NCBI GenBank assembly: GCA_025360865.1
Contig: JANYBG010000164.1
Coordinates: 1-37,036, forward strand
DNA: 37,036 bases
Source: Pseudomonadota bacterium
Lineage (GTDB): Bacteria; Pseudomonadota; Gammaproteobacteria; Steroidobacterales; Steroidobacteraceae
Direction of reading: 5' to 3'
In this document: positions 8,254 through 16,083 of the stretch, one piece after another
Numbering within the stretch: position 1 is the first letter of the stretch
How the letters are laid out: the number at the start of each line of letters is the position of its first letter
Position numbers and translations under genes: made by a program
The notes under the pieces: model-generated
What the model saw: the letters and a program-made list of their open reading frames with translations, nothing else
Told to the model about the DNA's origin: nothing
Database searches by the model: none

Positions 8254-8853
8254 TCAATAGAAAGGCCCAGGAGCAGCGATGAGGGCTACCCCCATACCCC
8301 GATACGACCAAATTTTCTGGGCGGGCGCGCCGTAGCCAAGGACACGACCTAGTTCTTTGCGAGTAATGGTCTCGTGCATGTGTCCGACAGGGACGCCTAA
8401 CAAGGTCAGGGTTCCGATGTTATCGATCGTTCGCCCGTCTTGCATGAGTTCCAGTTCCTGGTGCATCACAAGAGGTCCCTTGACCCGATATTGCAGGCCG
8501 AGATGTGCGCCATTGGAAGTCCCGGTCACGGGACCCGCCGCGTCACTTAATGTGGCTGAATAGTGATGGGGGCTTGTGGTGGTGAGATGCCACACGCGGC
8601 TCTTGGAAGGCTCGCCTTGGAAGGTCACTATCTGTTCTAGGCGAAATGTTCCGTCGGTCTGTTGTATTCCGCGACTCTCGACATGGAATCGACGCGCCTC
8701 CCCAAAGATCAGTTTTAGGGACCCGTTTCCCGCGCTTTCACCACCGAACCCGTTCTGAGGGGTGAACTCGACCACGTCAGCGGTGAACGTGACGCCTCCA
8801 GCGACTGGGGTGAATGCGACGAGCAGTACGAGAACGGTAGTCTTTCTTATCAT
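8254..8853 (-). CDS. Exported protein, probably DUF3833-like
   Basis: The 199-residue protein starts with a signal peptide (MIRKTTVLVLLVAFTPVAGG), so it should be periplasmic. The mature part is beta-rich. Features such as GEARRFHVESRG, an internal DG-x-F-x-LEQ stretch and a C-terminal GVPVGHMHETITRKE resemble the DUF3833 family, whose function is unknown. This is family recognition from memory and is moderate. There is no lipobox. It is followed on the same strand by the response regulator after 141 bases, so it may head the minus-strand group or stand alone. Confidence 0.65.
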   Translation of the reverse strand: MIRKTTVLVLLVAFTPVAGGVTFTADVVEFTPQNGFGGESAGNGSLKLIFGEARRFHVESRGIQQTDGTFRLEQIVTFQGEPSKSRVWHLTTTSPHHYSATLSDAAGPVTGTSNGAHLGLQYRVKGPLVMHQELELMQDGRTIDNIGTLTLLGVPVGHMHETITRKELGRVLGYGAPAQKIWSYRGMGVALIAAPGPFY

Positions 8854-9305
8854 ATCTAACGTTCCCGCCAGTGGCGCTGAGTGAGTCCCACGAGCGAGGG
8901 TAGCCCGGAACGCGAAGCAGGTGCGGGGGCGTCGGCTGGAGTGCGCTCACCGGAGCCCCCGCCAAATGAATGGTGCATTAGCCACCTGGCGCGCGTACGC
9001 CGGCACCAGCTTGGAACTGCCAACGGACGGGCAATCCGTTGGCCGCTGATGTAAGTATTCGATGGCGATACACGTAGCAACGTCTTAGGCTCTTCCTAGG
9101 GCAAGTTCCGTGCAGTGAGCTCAGGCATCCGTCCGCGCCCTGCGGCGGACGCGCCACCACGATCGCGGCGGGGCTGCCGGCGATCCAGCTCGAGGTGCCC
9201 CTGTCCGGAGTGGCCCTCGACCCTGCTCCGCTATCGGGACCGTCAGGCGCTGAGGGTTCTGTATCATCAGCGCCGCTGCCCAGGATCCGGCACGGAGGTT
9301 TTCGC
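8854..9305. other. Non-coding gap with hairpin repeat copy
   Basis: About 450 bases between divergent genes. It contains copy 2 of the 22-nt hairpin repeat and the ribosome-binding site of the downstream amidohydrolase. The open frames across it show no recognisable protein. Confidence 0.45.
9021..9042. repeat. Hairpin repeat, copy 2
   Basis: CAACGGA at 9021-9027 pairs with TCCGTTG at 9035-9041. It matches the element at 85-106 in 21 of 22 positions; the single change shortens the stem from 8 to 7 bp. I saw no third copy in this window. Confidence 0.6.
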
Positions 9306-10649
9306 ATGCGTTCCAAAATCGGCCTCGCGGTACTCGTGTGTTCGCTCGCCCGACTGTGCTGTGCGCAGGGGTCGGAGTCTGCCCCAGTGGCAAGCGTCCC
9401 CGAAGAGGTATGGGTGGTCAGGGCCGGCGCGCTGATCGATGGCACCAGTCCCAGGGCGCGCCTGAACCAGGAAATCGTCGTGCGCGGCAACCGGATCACG
9501 CAGGTTTACGCCGCCGGCTCGCAGCCGCTGCCCGCGGGGGCACGCCTGATCGAGCTCGGCACGGCAACCGTGCTGCCCGGTCTGATCGATTGCCATACGC
9601 ATATCTTTCTGCAGGGTGAGGTGCCCGCCGCCGGCGGCTACGACGTGCAACTGCTGAAGTACCCCGCCTCGTACCGCGCCGCGCGCGCCGTGGTGGCGGT
9701 TCGTCGCGCACTGGAGCAGGGGTTCACCACCATCCGCGACGTCGAGACCGAGGGTGCAGGCTATGGCGACGTCGGCATCAAGCAGGCGATCGAGGAGGGT
9801 TATATCCCGGGCCCGCGCATGTTCGTCGCCACGCGCGCGATCTCATCCACCGGGGGTTACCCGCTGGAGGGCTATGCACCGGAGGTCACCGTGCCCAAGG
9901 GGGTACAGCTGATCGACGGGCCCGTGGAGGCGCGCAAGGCCGCGCGCGAGCAGCTGGACCATGGGGCCGACTGGATCAAGGTGTACATGACCCATCGCTC
10001 CTGGGTGGATGACAAGGGGGAACTGGTCTCGCAGCCAACCCTGACGGTCGAGGAACTGCGCGCGATCGTGGACGAGGCGCATGGGTGGCGCAGGCGGGTG
10101 GCCTGCCACGCTTACAACGGCCCGGGCTTGCAGCGCGCCCTGGATGGCGGCTGCGACTCCATCGAGCACGGCCTGGAGCTCACCGATGCCCAGATCGCGC
10201 AGATGCTGAAGCAGGGGACCTGGTACGTGCCCACCCTGGCGGTCTATTACTACGACCCGGACCCGCAGGACACCCCCAGCGGCCAGCGCGACCGCAAGCG
10301 CGTGTCCTTACACGGGGTCTCATTCCGCAAGGCACTGCATGCCGGGGTGAAGATCGCCTTCGGCACCGATGTTGGCGGCTTCGTGTGGAGCGATCCGATC
10401 GCCCAGGAGTTCGAGCGCGAGGTCGAGTTCGGGATGACGCCGATGCAGGCGATCCAGTCGGCCACTTCGCGCGCGGCCGAGCTCCTGGAGCAGACCTCGA
10501 AGATCGGCGTGGTGGCCCCGGGGGCCTACGCTGATCTGATCGCCGTTTCCGGGGATCCCCTGGCGAACGTGGCGGCGCTCCGGGACGTGGGTTTTGTCAT
10601 GAAGGATGGTCGGGTGTTCAAGTCCGCGCTCGGTGCGTCGCACAATTGA
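9306..10649 (+). CDS. Exported metal-dependent amidohydrolase
   Basis: The 447-residue protein has a signal peptide (MRSKIGLAVLVCSLARLCCAQ) and an amidohydrolase-superfamily TIM barrel. Metal ligands are His-97 and His-99 (DCHTHI), probable carboxylated Lys-225 (DWIKVYMT), His-268 (ACHAYNG), His-288 (SIEHG) and Asp-355 (FGTDVGG). The arrangement fits the imidazolonepropionase-like / Xaa-Pro dipeptidase-like branch, whose exported members hydrolyse C-terminal peptide bonds or amides. ATG 9306 has GGAGG at 9294-9298, seven bases upstream, and places the signal peptide at the terminus. A longer frame from 9195 is rejected. Substrate is not readable. Nearby exported hydrolases suggest peptide or amide scavenging. 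Confidence 0.88.
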   Translation: MRSKIGLAVLVCSLARLCCAQGSESAPVASVPEEVWVVRAGALIDGTSPRARLNQEIVVRGNRITQVYAAGSQPLPAGARLIELGTATVLPGLIDCHTHIFLQGEVPAAGGYDVQLLKYPASYRAARAVVAVRRALEQGFTTIRDVETEGAGYGDVGIKQAIEEGYIPGPRMFVATRAISSTGGYPLEGYAPEVTVPKGVQLIDGPVEARKAAREQLDHGADWIKVYMTHRSWVDDKGELVSQPTLTVEELRAIVDEAHGWRRRVACHAYNGPGLQRALDGGCDSIEHGLELTDAQIAQMLKQGTWYVPTLAVYYYDPDPQDTPSGQRDRKRVSLHGVSFRKALHAGVKIAFGTDVGGFVWSDPIAQEFEREVEFGMTPMQAIQSATSRAAELLEQTSKIGVVAPGAYADLIAVSGDPLANVAALRDVGFVMKDGRVFKSALGASHN

Positions 10650-10952
10650 GCAGCGGCCGGGGCTCATGCGACCGGCCCACGGTGGCTAGCCGGGAGCTGC
10701 CGAGCCACCGGTAGGCGATGATGCGATCGCGACGGGGTTCCGCCAACCCCACCTTCCGCATCAAGCTCGCCGTCGGCCAATCGCAGCGGGCACGCTCCGG
10801 TAGTCCGCGCGCGTCGATGCGCACAGCCACCATTCGCGCGGAGACGGCTCGTGAGTTCATGACCGACGGAATACCCTCGCACGCACGAGGATGGCCGAGG
10901 CTCGTGCCCGTTGGCGTACAGTGGCAGGGCGTTACAAATCGAGGCTCGCCCC
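10650..10952. other. Intergenic region
   Basis: About 300 bases without a recognisable gene. It starts with a hairpin (10655-10677) and should end with the SDR promoter, which I could not pin down. Confidence 0.4.
10655..10677 (+). terminator. Weak hairpin after amidohydrolase gene
   Basis: GGCCGG (10655-10660) pairs with CCGGCC (10672-10677) around an 11-base loop just after the stop codon. No T-tract follows, so intrinsic termination is doubtful. Confidence 0.25.
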
Positions 10953-11870
10953 ATGCACCACGTCATTATCGCGTCGCTCATGATTCTCGCCGTGCTGCCG
11001 GCAGGCGGCAAAGCTCAAAATTCCTCCCGTGACCCCCAAAGGGCAATTCTGGTTACCGGCGCCAGTACCGGTATCGGCCGCAAAATCACCGAACAGTTGG
11101 CTGCGGACGGATACTTCGTCTACGCCGGCGCTCGCAAAGAGGCCGACCTTCAGTCCTTGGGCGCGATCAAGAACGTCCAAGCCCTGCGGCTGGATGTGAC
11201 CAAGCCCGCCGACATCGACGCCGCCGTTGCCACAATCGTCAAAGGCGGGCACGGCCTCTACGGGCTCGTGAACAACGCCGGTGTCGTCACCGTCGCGCCA
11301 CTGATCGATACCAAACCCGAGGAGTTCGATCTCGTGATGATGGTCAACGTCTATGGGCCATATCGCATGACCAAAGCCTTCGCACCGCTGATCGTCGCTC
11401 AGCAGGGCCGGATCATCAATATCGGCTCGATCAGCGGGATTCTCAACGAAACCGAAGCGGGTGCGTATCAGATGAGTAAGCACGCCATGGAGACCTTCAC
11501 GGATACGCTGGCGCAGGAACTGGCCCCGTCCGGGGTGCGGGTCAGCATCGTCGAGCCTGGCAGTTACAAATCCGAAATCTTCAAGAATGAGGTTAACCGA
11601 TCAGGCACGGGTGCCCAGGAGGCAAAGGACTGGGAGAAGCTCAAGGAGCCCGATGAAGTGGCGGCCGCGGTCAAGTTGGCATTGTCCGACCCCAAATCCA
11701 AGCGGCGGTACATGGTGGTCCCGGATCAGGGAGAGGCTGAAGAGACGATCAAGACGCAGGTCGCGCAGCTTGTTCAACTCAACGAAGGGCAGCCGTACAC
11801 GTACGATCGCAAGACGCTCATCAAAATGCTGGATGACGCGCTCGTGGGAGCCCGACCGAGATCGCAGTGA
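10953..11870 (+). CDS. Short-chain dehydrogenase/reductase with N-terminal leader
   Basis: The 305-residue protein is a classical SDR. It shows the TGASTGIG cofactor loop at 35-42, NNAG at 107-110, a catalytic Ser near 149 (NIGSISG) and Tyr-162/Lys-166 (AYQMSKH). The family carries out NAD(P)-dependent oxidation or reduction of alcohols and ketones. Unusually, the first 22 residues (MHHVIIASLMILAVLPAGGKAQ) look like a signal peptide or membrane anchor. An in-frame GTG at 11039 would be too late to keep the first strand intact. ATG 10953 is the most natural start; the frame continues to 10911. Export of an NAD(P) enzyme would be odd, so the leader may be an anchor or a misread start. Confidence 0.85.
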   Translation: MHHVIIASLMILAVLPAGGKAQNSSRDPQRAILVTGASTGIGRKITEQLAADGYFVYAGARKEADLQSLGAIKNVQALRLDVTKPADIDAAVATIVKGGHGLYGLVNNAGVVTVAPLIDTKPEEFDLVMMVNVYGPYRMTKAFAPLIVAQQGRIINIGSISGILNETEAGAYQMSKHAMETFTDTLAQELAPSGVRVSIVEPGSYKSEIFKNEVNRSGTGAQEAKDWEKLKEPDEVAAAVKLALSDPKSKRRYMVVPDQGEAEETIKTQVAQLVQLNEGQPYTYDRKTLIKMLDDALVGARPRSQ

Positions 11871-11992
11871 TTGCCGAATCTGCTCGCTCGCTCCGCCATG
11901 TCTACGGATTTCCAGCGGTTGTGGTTGGCTCCCCGGTTTAGATTCGAACCGACAGGGACCGAGCTGCCCAGGTCACGATGGCGGCAGCCACC

Positions 11993-13087
11993 TCAACGCT
12001 GGCCAAACCCGGAAGCCTCGGCCAGGACCTCGCGCGCCAGGGGTACCGGGTCCGCCTCCGCGAGATTCGCCAGCAGCACCACCGTGAGGCCGCTGACCGG
12101 ATCGCGCTCAATCGCCGATCTAAAGCCCTGCCAGGATCCATCAAATTCCAGGACTTCATGCCCGGCCACGCTGACGTGATCCCAGCAAAATCCGTGTTCG
12201 GTGAGGGATCCGTCGCTCAGCCGGCTGCGCGCCCAGAGCGCGTTCCACGAAGCGGCCGACAGTAGAGCGCCCCGGTCCATGGCAGCCACCCAGGCGCGCC
12301 AGTCATCGAGCGACAGATACAGGCTGCCGTCCGCGGTCGCGTTAAGCGATGCGGAGGCGAAGTCCTGGTTGCGAATCCCCGCGGCGGTGCGAATGTAGCC
12401 GGCGGCCCTGTGCGGCACGATGTCCGTGTCGCTGATGATCCGCGCCGTCCTCATGCCGAGCGGTTGAAAGATCTCTCGCGCCAGAAAGTCGCCGTAGAAG
12501 ACACCGGCCACCCGCGTGATGATGATGCCCCCGAGGATGTAGCCCATGTTGTTGTACTTCCAGCGGGTGCCTGGCGGGAAGTTGAGCGGGTAGGACTGCG
12601 CGATCTTGATGATTTCATCGTCGGTGTACTCGCGCCGAAGATCAAAGACTTCGCCGCCGTCATCCTCCGAGTCATGGATACCCGAGGTGTGATCGAGCAG
12701 CTGACGCACGGTGATCGGTTCCCAGGCCGCCGGCCCGGGCGGCAGGTATTGACCGATCCGATCGGCGAGGGAAAGCCGCTGCCGCTCGGCCAGCAGTAGC
12801 AGCGCCGCGGCCGTGAATTGCTTCCCGAGCGAGCCACTCTGGAACATGGTGTCATGCCGAACCGGTGCGCCGTGCTCCACGTTCGCAAGCCCATAGGTGG
12901 AGACCCGCACGGGCTGACCATGACGCATGACGAGCAGCGCCATCCCCGGAATCCGCTCATGGGTCATCGTCGCGGTGATTCGCGCATCCACCCGGTCGGC
13001 GCGGGCGCTCAGCGGCGCCAACCCGAGCGTCGCGAGCAGCAGCAGCAGCACGGCACCGCTGGAACCACTGACACGGGGTTGCGCCAT
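11993..13087 (-). CDS. Exported S12-family serine hydrolase (beta-lactamase-like)
   Basis: The 364-residue protein begins with a signal peptide (about residues 1-30, ending LSARA). It carries the class C beta-lactamase/DD-peptidase motifs SxxK at Ser-86 to Lys-89 (SGSLGKQ) and YxN at Tyr-178 to Asn-180 (KYNN). The third motif, normally HxG, reads EFDGSWQGF, so the His is replaced by Phe. ATG 13087 has AGAGGGAA upstream. Family members are esterases, D-aminopeptidases or beta-lactamase-like enzymes. It is divergent from the TonB receptor with about 100 bases between, and convergent with the SDR. Confidence 0.85.
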   Translation of the reverse strand: MAQPRVSGSSGAVLLLLLATLGLAPLSARADRVDARITATMTHERIPGMALLVMRHGQPVRVSTYGLANVEHGAPVRHDTMFQSGSLGKQFTAAALLLLAERQRLSLADRIGQYLPPGPAAWEPITVRQLLDHTSGIHDSEDDGGEVFDLRREYTDDEIIKIAQSYPLNFPPGTRWKYNNMGYILGGIIITRVAGVFYGDFLAREIFQPLGMRTARIISDTDIVPHRAAGYIRTAAGIRNQDFASASLNATADGSLYLSLDDWRAWVAAMDRGALLSAASWNALWARSRLSDGSLTEHGFCWDHVSVAGHEVLEFDGSWQGFRSAIERDPVSGLTVVLLANLAEADPVPLAREVLAEASGFGQR

Positions 13088-13191
13088 GAGCCGGTTCCCT
13101 CTGGTGTTCCCAAAAGAATAGGTTATTGTAATGATATAGAACCGGGCGACCATCTAATCCGGGCGCTTTAATGAGAATAAAGGATCGAGCT
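13088..13191. promoter_or_regulatory. Divergent promoter region
   Basis: This short spacer separates the S12 hydrolase (minus) and TonB receptor (plus). Around 13110-13140 there is an AT-rich island (GGTTATTGTAATGATATAG) in otherwise GC-rich DNA, which probably holds one or both promoters. AAAGGA at about 13179-13184 is the receptor's ribosome-binding site. Confidence 0.45.
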
Positions 13192-16083
13192 ATGGGACGT
13201 TCGAGCGACCGGGGACCCGCTGCGGGCACTGCGGCCCTCGTGGCAGGCCTGTGCTTCGCCGCGGTGCTGCCCGCGGCACTGGCGGGCATGCCTGCCACCG
13301 GCACAGACGCCGATCAGGCGGGGCCACCGTCCAAGGACCCTGGGAGCGGGCCGCTACAGACCATCGTCGTGACCGGCTCGTACCTGCGTCGCACGGATAC
13401 CGAAACCCCCTCACCGGTGCAGGTCATCAGCAGCGAGGAGATCGAGAAGAGCGGTAAGCTTGCGATCGCCGATGTCATTCGCGGGGTCTCCGCGGACAAC
13501 AGCGGCTCGCTGACTCAAAACTTCAGCGGTGCGCTGGCCGGTGGGGCGAGCGGAGTGTCCCTGCGCGGACTCACCGTCGATGCGACGCTGGTGCTGGTCG
13601 ATGGCCATCGCATGGCGCCGTACCCGCTCGCGGACGACGGCCAGCGTCCCTTCGTGGATCTGTCCTCGCTCCCGCTGTCCATGGTCGACCGCGTTGAGGT
13701 ACTCAAGGATGGCGCCTCAGCCATTTACGGATCCGACGCGATCGCTGGCGTGGTGAATATCATCCTCAAGCCCCAGTTCACCGGCTTGCGGCTTGACGCG
13801 GATTTCGGCGGCTCCTATCGCGGCGACGGCCTCACGCAGCGCGGCTCAGTGCTCTTTGGCTTCGGCGACCTCGATCAGGATGGCCACAATCTCTACTTCA
13901 ACGTCGAGTACCGGCACCAGGCTTCCATCAGTCAGGCTGACCGCCCCTCCTACCTGAGCAACCTGGACCTGACGCCGTATGGCGGCCCAGACCGCCGCGG
14001 TGGCGTGGTGCAGCAGTCGTACCCCAACAACGGTACGTTCACCGTGCCCGGAATGGTCGCGCCGCAGGGGGCGGTGCGGGCCGGTGATGCCAACGCCGGG
14101 TACTACCTGCTTCCGGGCTGCTCCGCGCAGAACCTCCTCCCCAACGAGGGCGGCTGCGTCTGGGACATCAACCAGTACAACAAGATTCAGCCGCGCACCT
14201 CGGGGCTGAATCTTTCGGGGCGGTGGACCCAGAATCTGGCCAGCGCCTGGCGCAATTCGCTCACCGCGTCCTTGTTCAATTCACAGGCCGAGCAGTACCG
14301 GCAATCCGATGCCTATAGCACCGGTCCGGTCACCGTGCCATATACGTGGGTGGGTTCGAAAGGGACCTTGGTTGACCAGACTGATCCGAATACCAGCAAC
14401 GTGGTGCTTCCGGCGAACAGCCCCGACAATCCGTTCAATCCGAGCAGCCCGTATTTCGCCGCCGCCGCGGCCTATTACACCGCGCATGGCGCCAACTTCG
14501 CCTCCTACATCGGCCAGCCCGCCCTGTTTTACGGCGTGCTCACCGACTTCCCGGACCAGCAAGTCAGGTTCAACACGAACGTCATTCGCGCGGTCGACGA
14601 CATCACCGGCGCACTCGGCGGCTGGAACGTCGACTTAAGTCTCGGGTACGTGCACGCCGCCACCCGCGCCGAATATTTCGGCTTCATCCGCAACAGCCTG
14701 TTCACAGCGGCCCTGGCGAGCGGCGCCTATCGGGTCGGGGCCAACGCCTACCTGAACCCAGCCTCCCTGTACGCGGATTTGGCGCCGGTGACGCACGACA
14801 CCGCGACCTCAGAGCTTGCCTACATCTCCGCGACCGCCAACCGCACCCTCTTCAACCTGCCCGGGGGGCCGCTGGGAATCGCGGTCGGAGCTGAGGCGCG
14901 CACGCTGCGCAGCGACAATCCCGGCGCGCCCTACGCTCCGGAGGGCGACATCATCATGGATGGCAGCGCCTACGCGCGCGGTTCGCAGAGCATCTCCGCC
15001 GCCTTCGTCGAGCTGTCGGCCCCGGTGTTTTCTTCGCTCGAGGTCGATGCCGCCGGCCGCGTCGACCACTACAACACGCCGAGCACCTCGTTCACCCCGA
15101 AGTTTGGCGTCAAGTGGACCCCGCTGCCCCAGGTGGCGTTCCGCGGCACTTTCGCACGCGGATTCCGCGCGCCGGGAATCGCCGAGTCCGGTAACAGCGG
15201 GACCGGTTCAGCGACGACGGCGCCCGTTGATCCGCTCAGGTGTCCGTACACCAACAAGCCCTCGGACTGCGGTCAGGGGTTCGCCGCGACACTCAGCGTC
15301 GGCAATCCGGCCCTTAAGCCGGAGAAGTCGCGCAGCTTCACGATCGGGGTGGTTCTCGAGCCGGTCAAGCGTGTCAGCTTTACCTTCGACTACTACAACA
15401 TTCGTCGTGACGATGAGATCGTGCCGGCCCCGCTGGGGCTGCAGGCGCCCGTGCGTGGCGTGCAGCAGCCCGGCACCACCTATCCCGGGCCGATCATCTA
15501 CTACCCGCAGCCTTACGTGAACGCCGCCAACTCGTCGACCTCGGGCTACGACGGCGGAGTCCATGTCGAGGTGCCGATGGACAGCTGGGGGCGCCTCACC
15601 TTCACGGTCGACGCGAACTACGTGCTCACCTCGGACCAGACCTTCATCGATCCCATCAACGGCGATCAGACCTTCCACTACGCGGGCACCGCCGGCCCCA
15701 CCGCGGTCGGGGGCGCGGTGGGCACGCCGCGCACCCGCGGGTCGTTCACGACGGACTGGACCCGTGGAGCGCTCTCGCTGGGCACCATCATCTACTATCG
15801 CGAAGCGATGAAGGGCATCGACGAATCGGTGTCGGGGGACCAGTGCCTGCAGTTCTCGGTCAACAACCCGCACTGCTACATCGCAGGCTTCACCTACGCC
15901 GATGTCTACGGTCAGTACGTGTTCAACCATCACCTGCGGCTCAATGGCACGGTCGCCAATGTCACCAACCGCATCGCGCCCTTGAATACGATCACCTATG
16001 GCGGTTTCAACTACAACCCCTCGCTCGATCAGGCGGGCGCGGTCGGACGCTTCTACCAGGTTGGGGTCCGCTATCTGTTCTGA
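13192..16083 (+). CDS. TonB-dependent outer membrane receptor
   Basis: The 963-residue protein has a signal peptide (about 1-32), a TonB-box-like LQTIVVTGSYL, a plug domain (TPSPVQVISSEEIEKSG, then VLVDGHRMAPYPL and VEVLKDGASAIYGSDAIAGV) and a long beta-barrel ending in RYLF with a terminal Phe. It imports a large or scarce substrate across the outer membrane using TonB energy. The type is the large iron-free family common in oligotrophs; substrate cannot be told. ATG 13192 has AAAGGA upstream; the earlier ATG at 13171 adds seven residues. The M61 peptidase follows with overlap or a tight junction, suggesting uptake of peptide-like material. Confidence 0.93.
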   Translation: MGRSSDRGPAAGTAALVAGLCFAAVLPAALAGMPATGTDADQAGPPSKDPGSGPLQTIVVTGSYLRRTDTETPSPVQVISSEEIEKSGKLAIADVIRGVSADNSGSLTQNFSGALAGGASGVSLRGLTVDATLVLVDGHRMAPYPLADDGQRPFVDLSSLPLSMVDRVEVLKDGASAIYGSDAIAGVVNIILKPQFTGLRLDADFGGSYRGDGLTQRGSVLFGFGDLDQDGHNLYFNVEYRHQASISQADRPSYLSNLDLTPYGGPDRRGGVVQQSYPNNGTFTVPGMVAPQGAVRAGDANAGYYLLPGCSAQNLLPNEGGCVWDINQYNKIQPRTSGLNLSGRWTQNLASAWRNSLTASLFNSQAEQYRQSDAYSTGPVTVPYTWVGSKGTLVDQTDPNTSNVVLPANSPDNPFNPSSPYFAAAAAYYTAHGANFASYIGQPALFYGVLTDFPDQQVRFNTNVIRAVDDITGALGGWNVDLSLGYVHAATRAEYFGFIRNSLFTAALASGAYRVGANAYLNPASLYADLAPVTHDTATSELAYISATANRTLFNLPGGPLGIAVGAEARTLRSDNPGAPYAPEGDIIMDGSAYARGSQSISAAFVELSAPVFSSLEVDAAGRVDHYNTPSTSFTPKFGVKWTPLPQVAFRGTFARGFRAPGIAESGNSGTGSATTAPVDPLRCPYTNKPSDCGQGFAATLSVGNPALKPEKSRSFTIGVVLEPVKRVSFTFDYYNIRRDDEIVPAPLGLQAPVRGVQQPGTTYPGPIIYYPQPYVNAANSSTSGYDGGVHVEVPMDSWGRLTFTVDANYVLTSDQTFIDPINGDQTFHYAGTAGPTAVGGAVGTPRTRGSFTTDWTRGALSLGTIIYYREAMKGIDESVSGDQCLQFSVNNPHCYIAGFTYADVYGQYVFNHHLRLNGTVANVTNRIAPLNTITYGGFNYNPSLDQAGAVGRFYQVGVRYLF

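Noticed and set aside
11938-11975. tRNA-like GATTCGAACC near the SDR end
   Set aside because: On the minus strand it gives GGTTCGAATC, but the flanking five bases do not pair as a T-stem and no acceptor or anticodon arms can be built.
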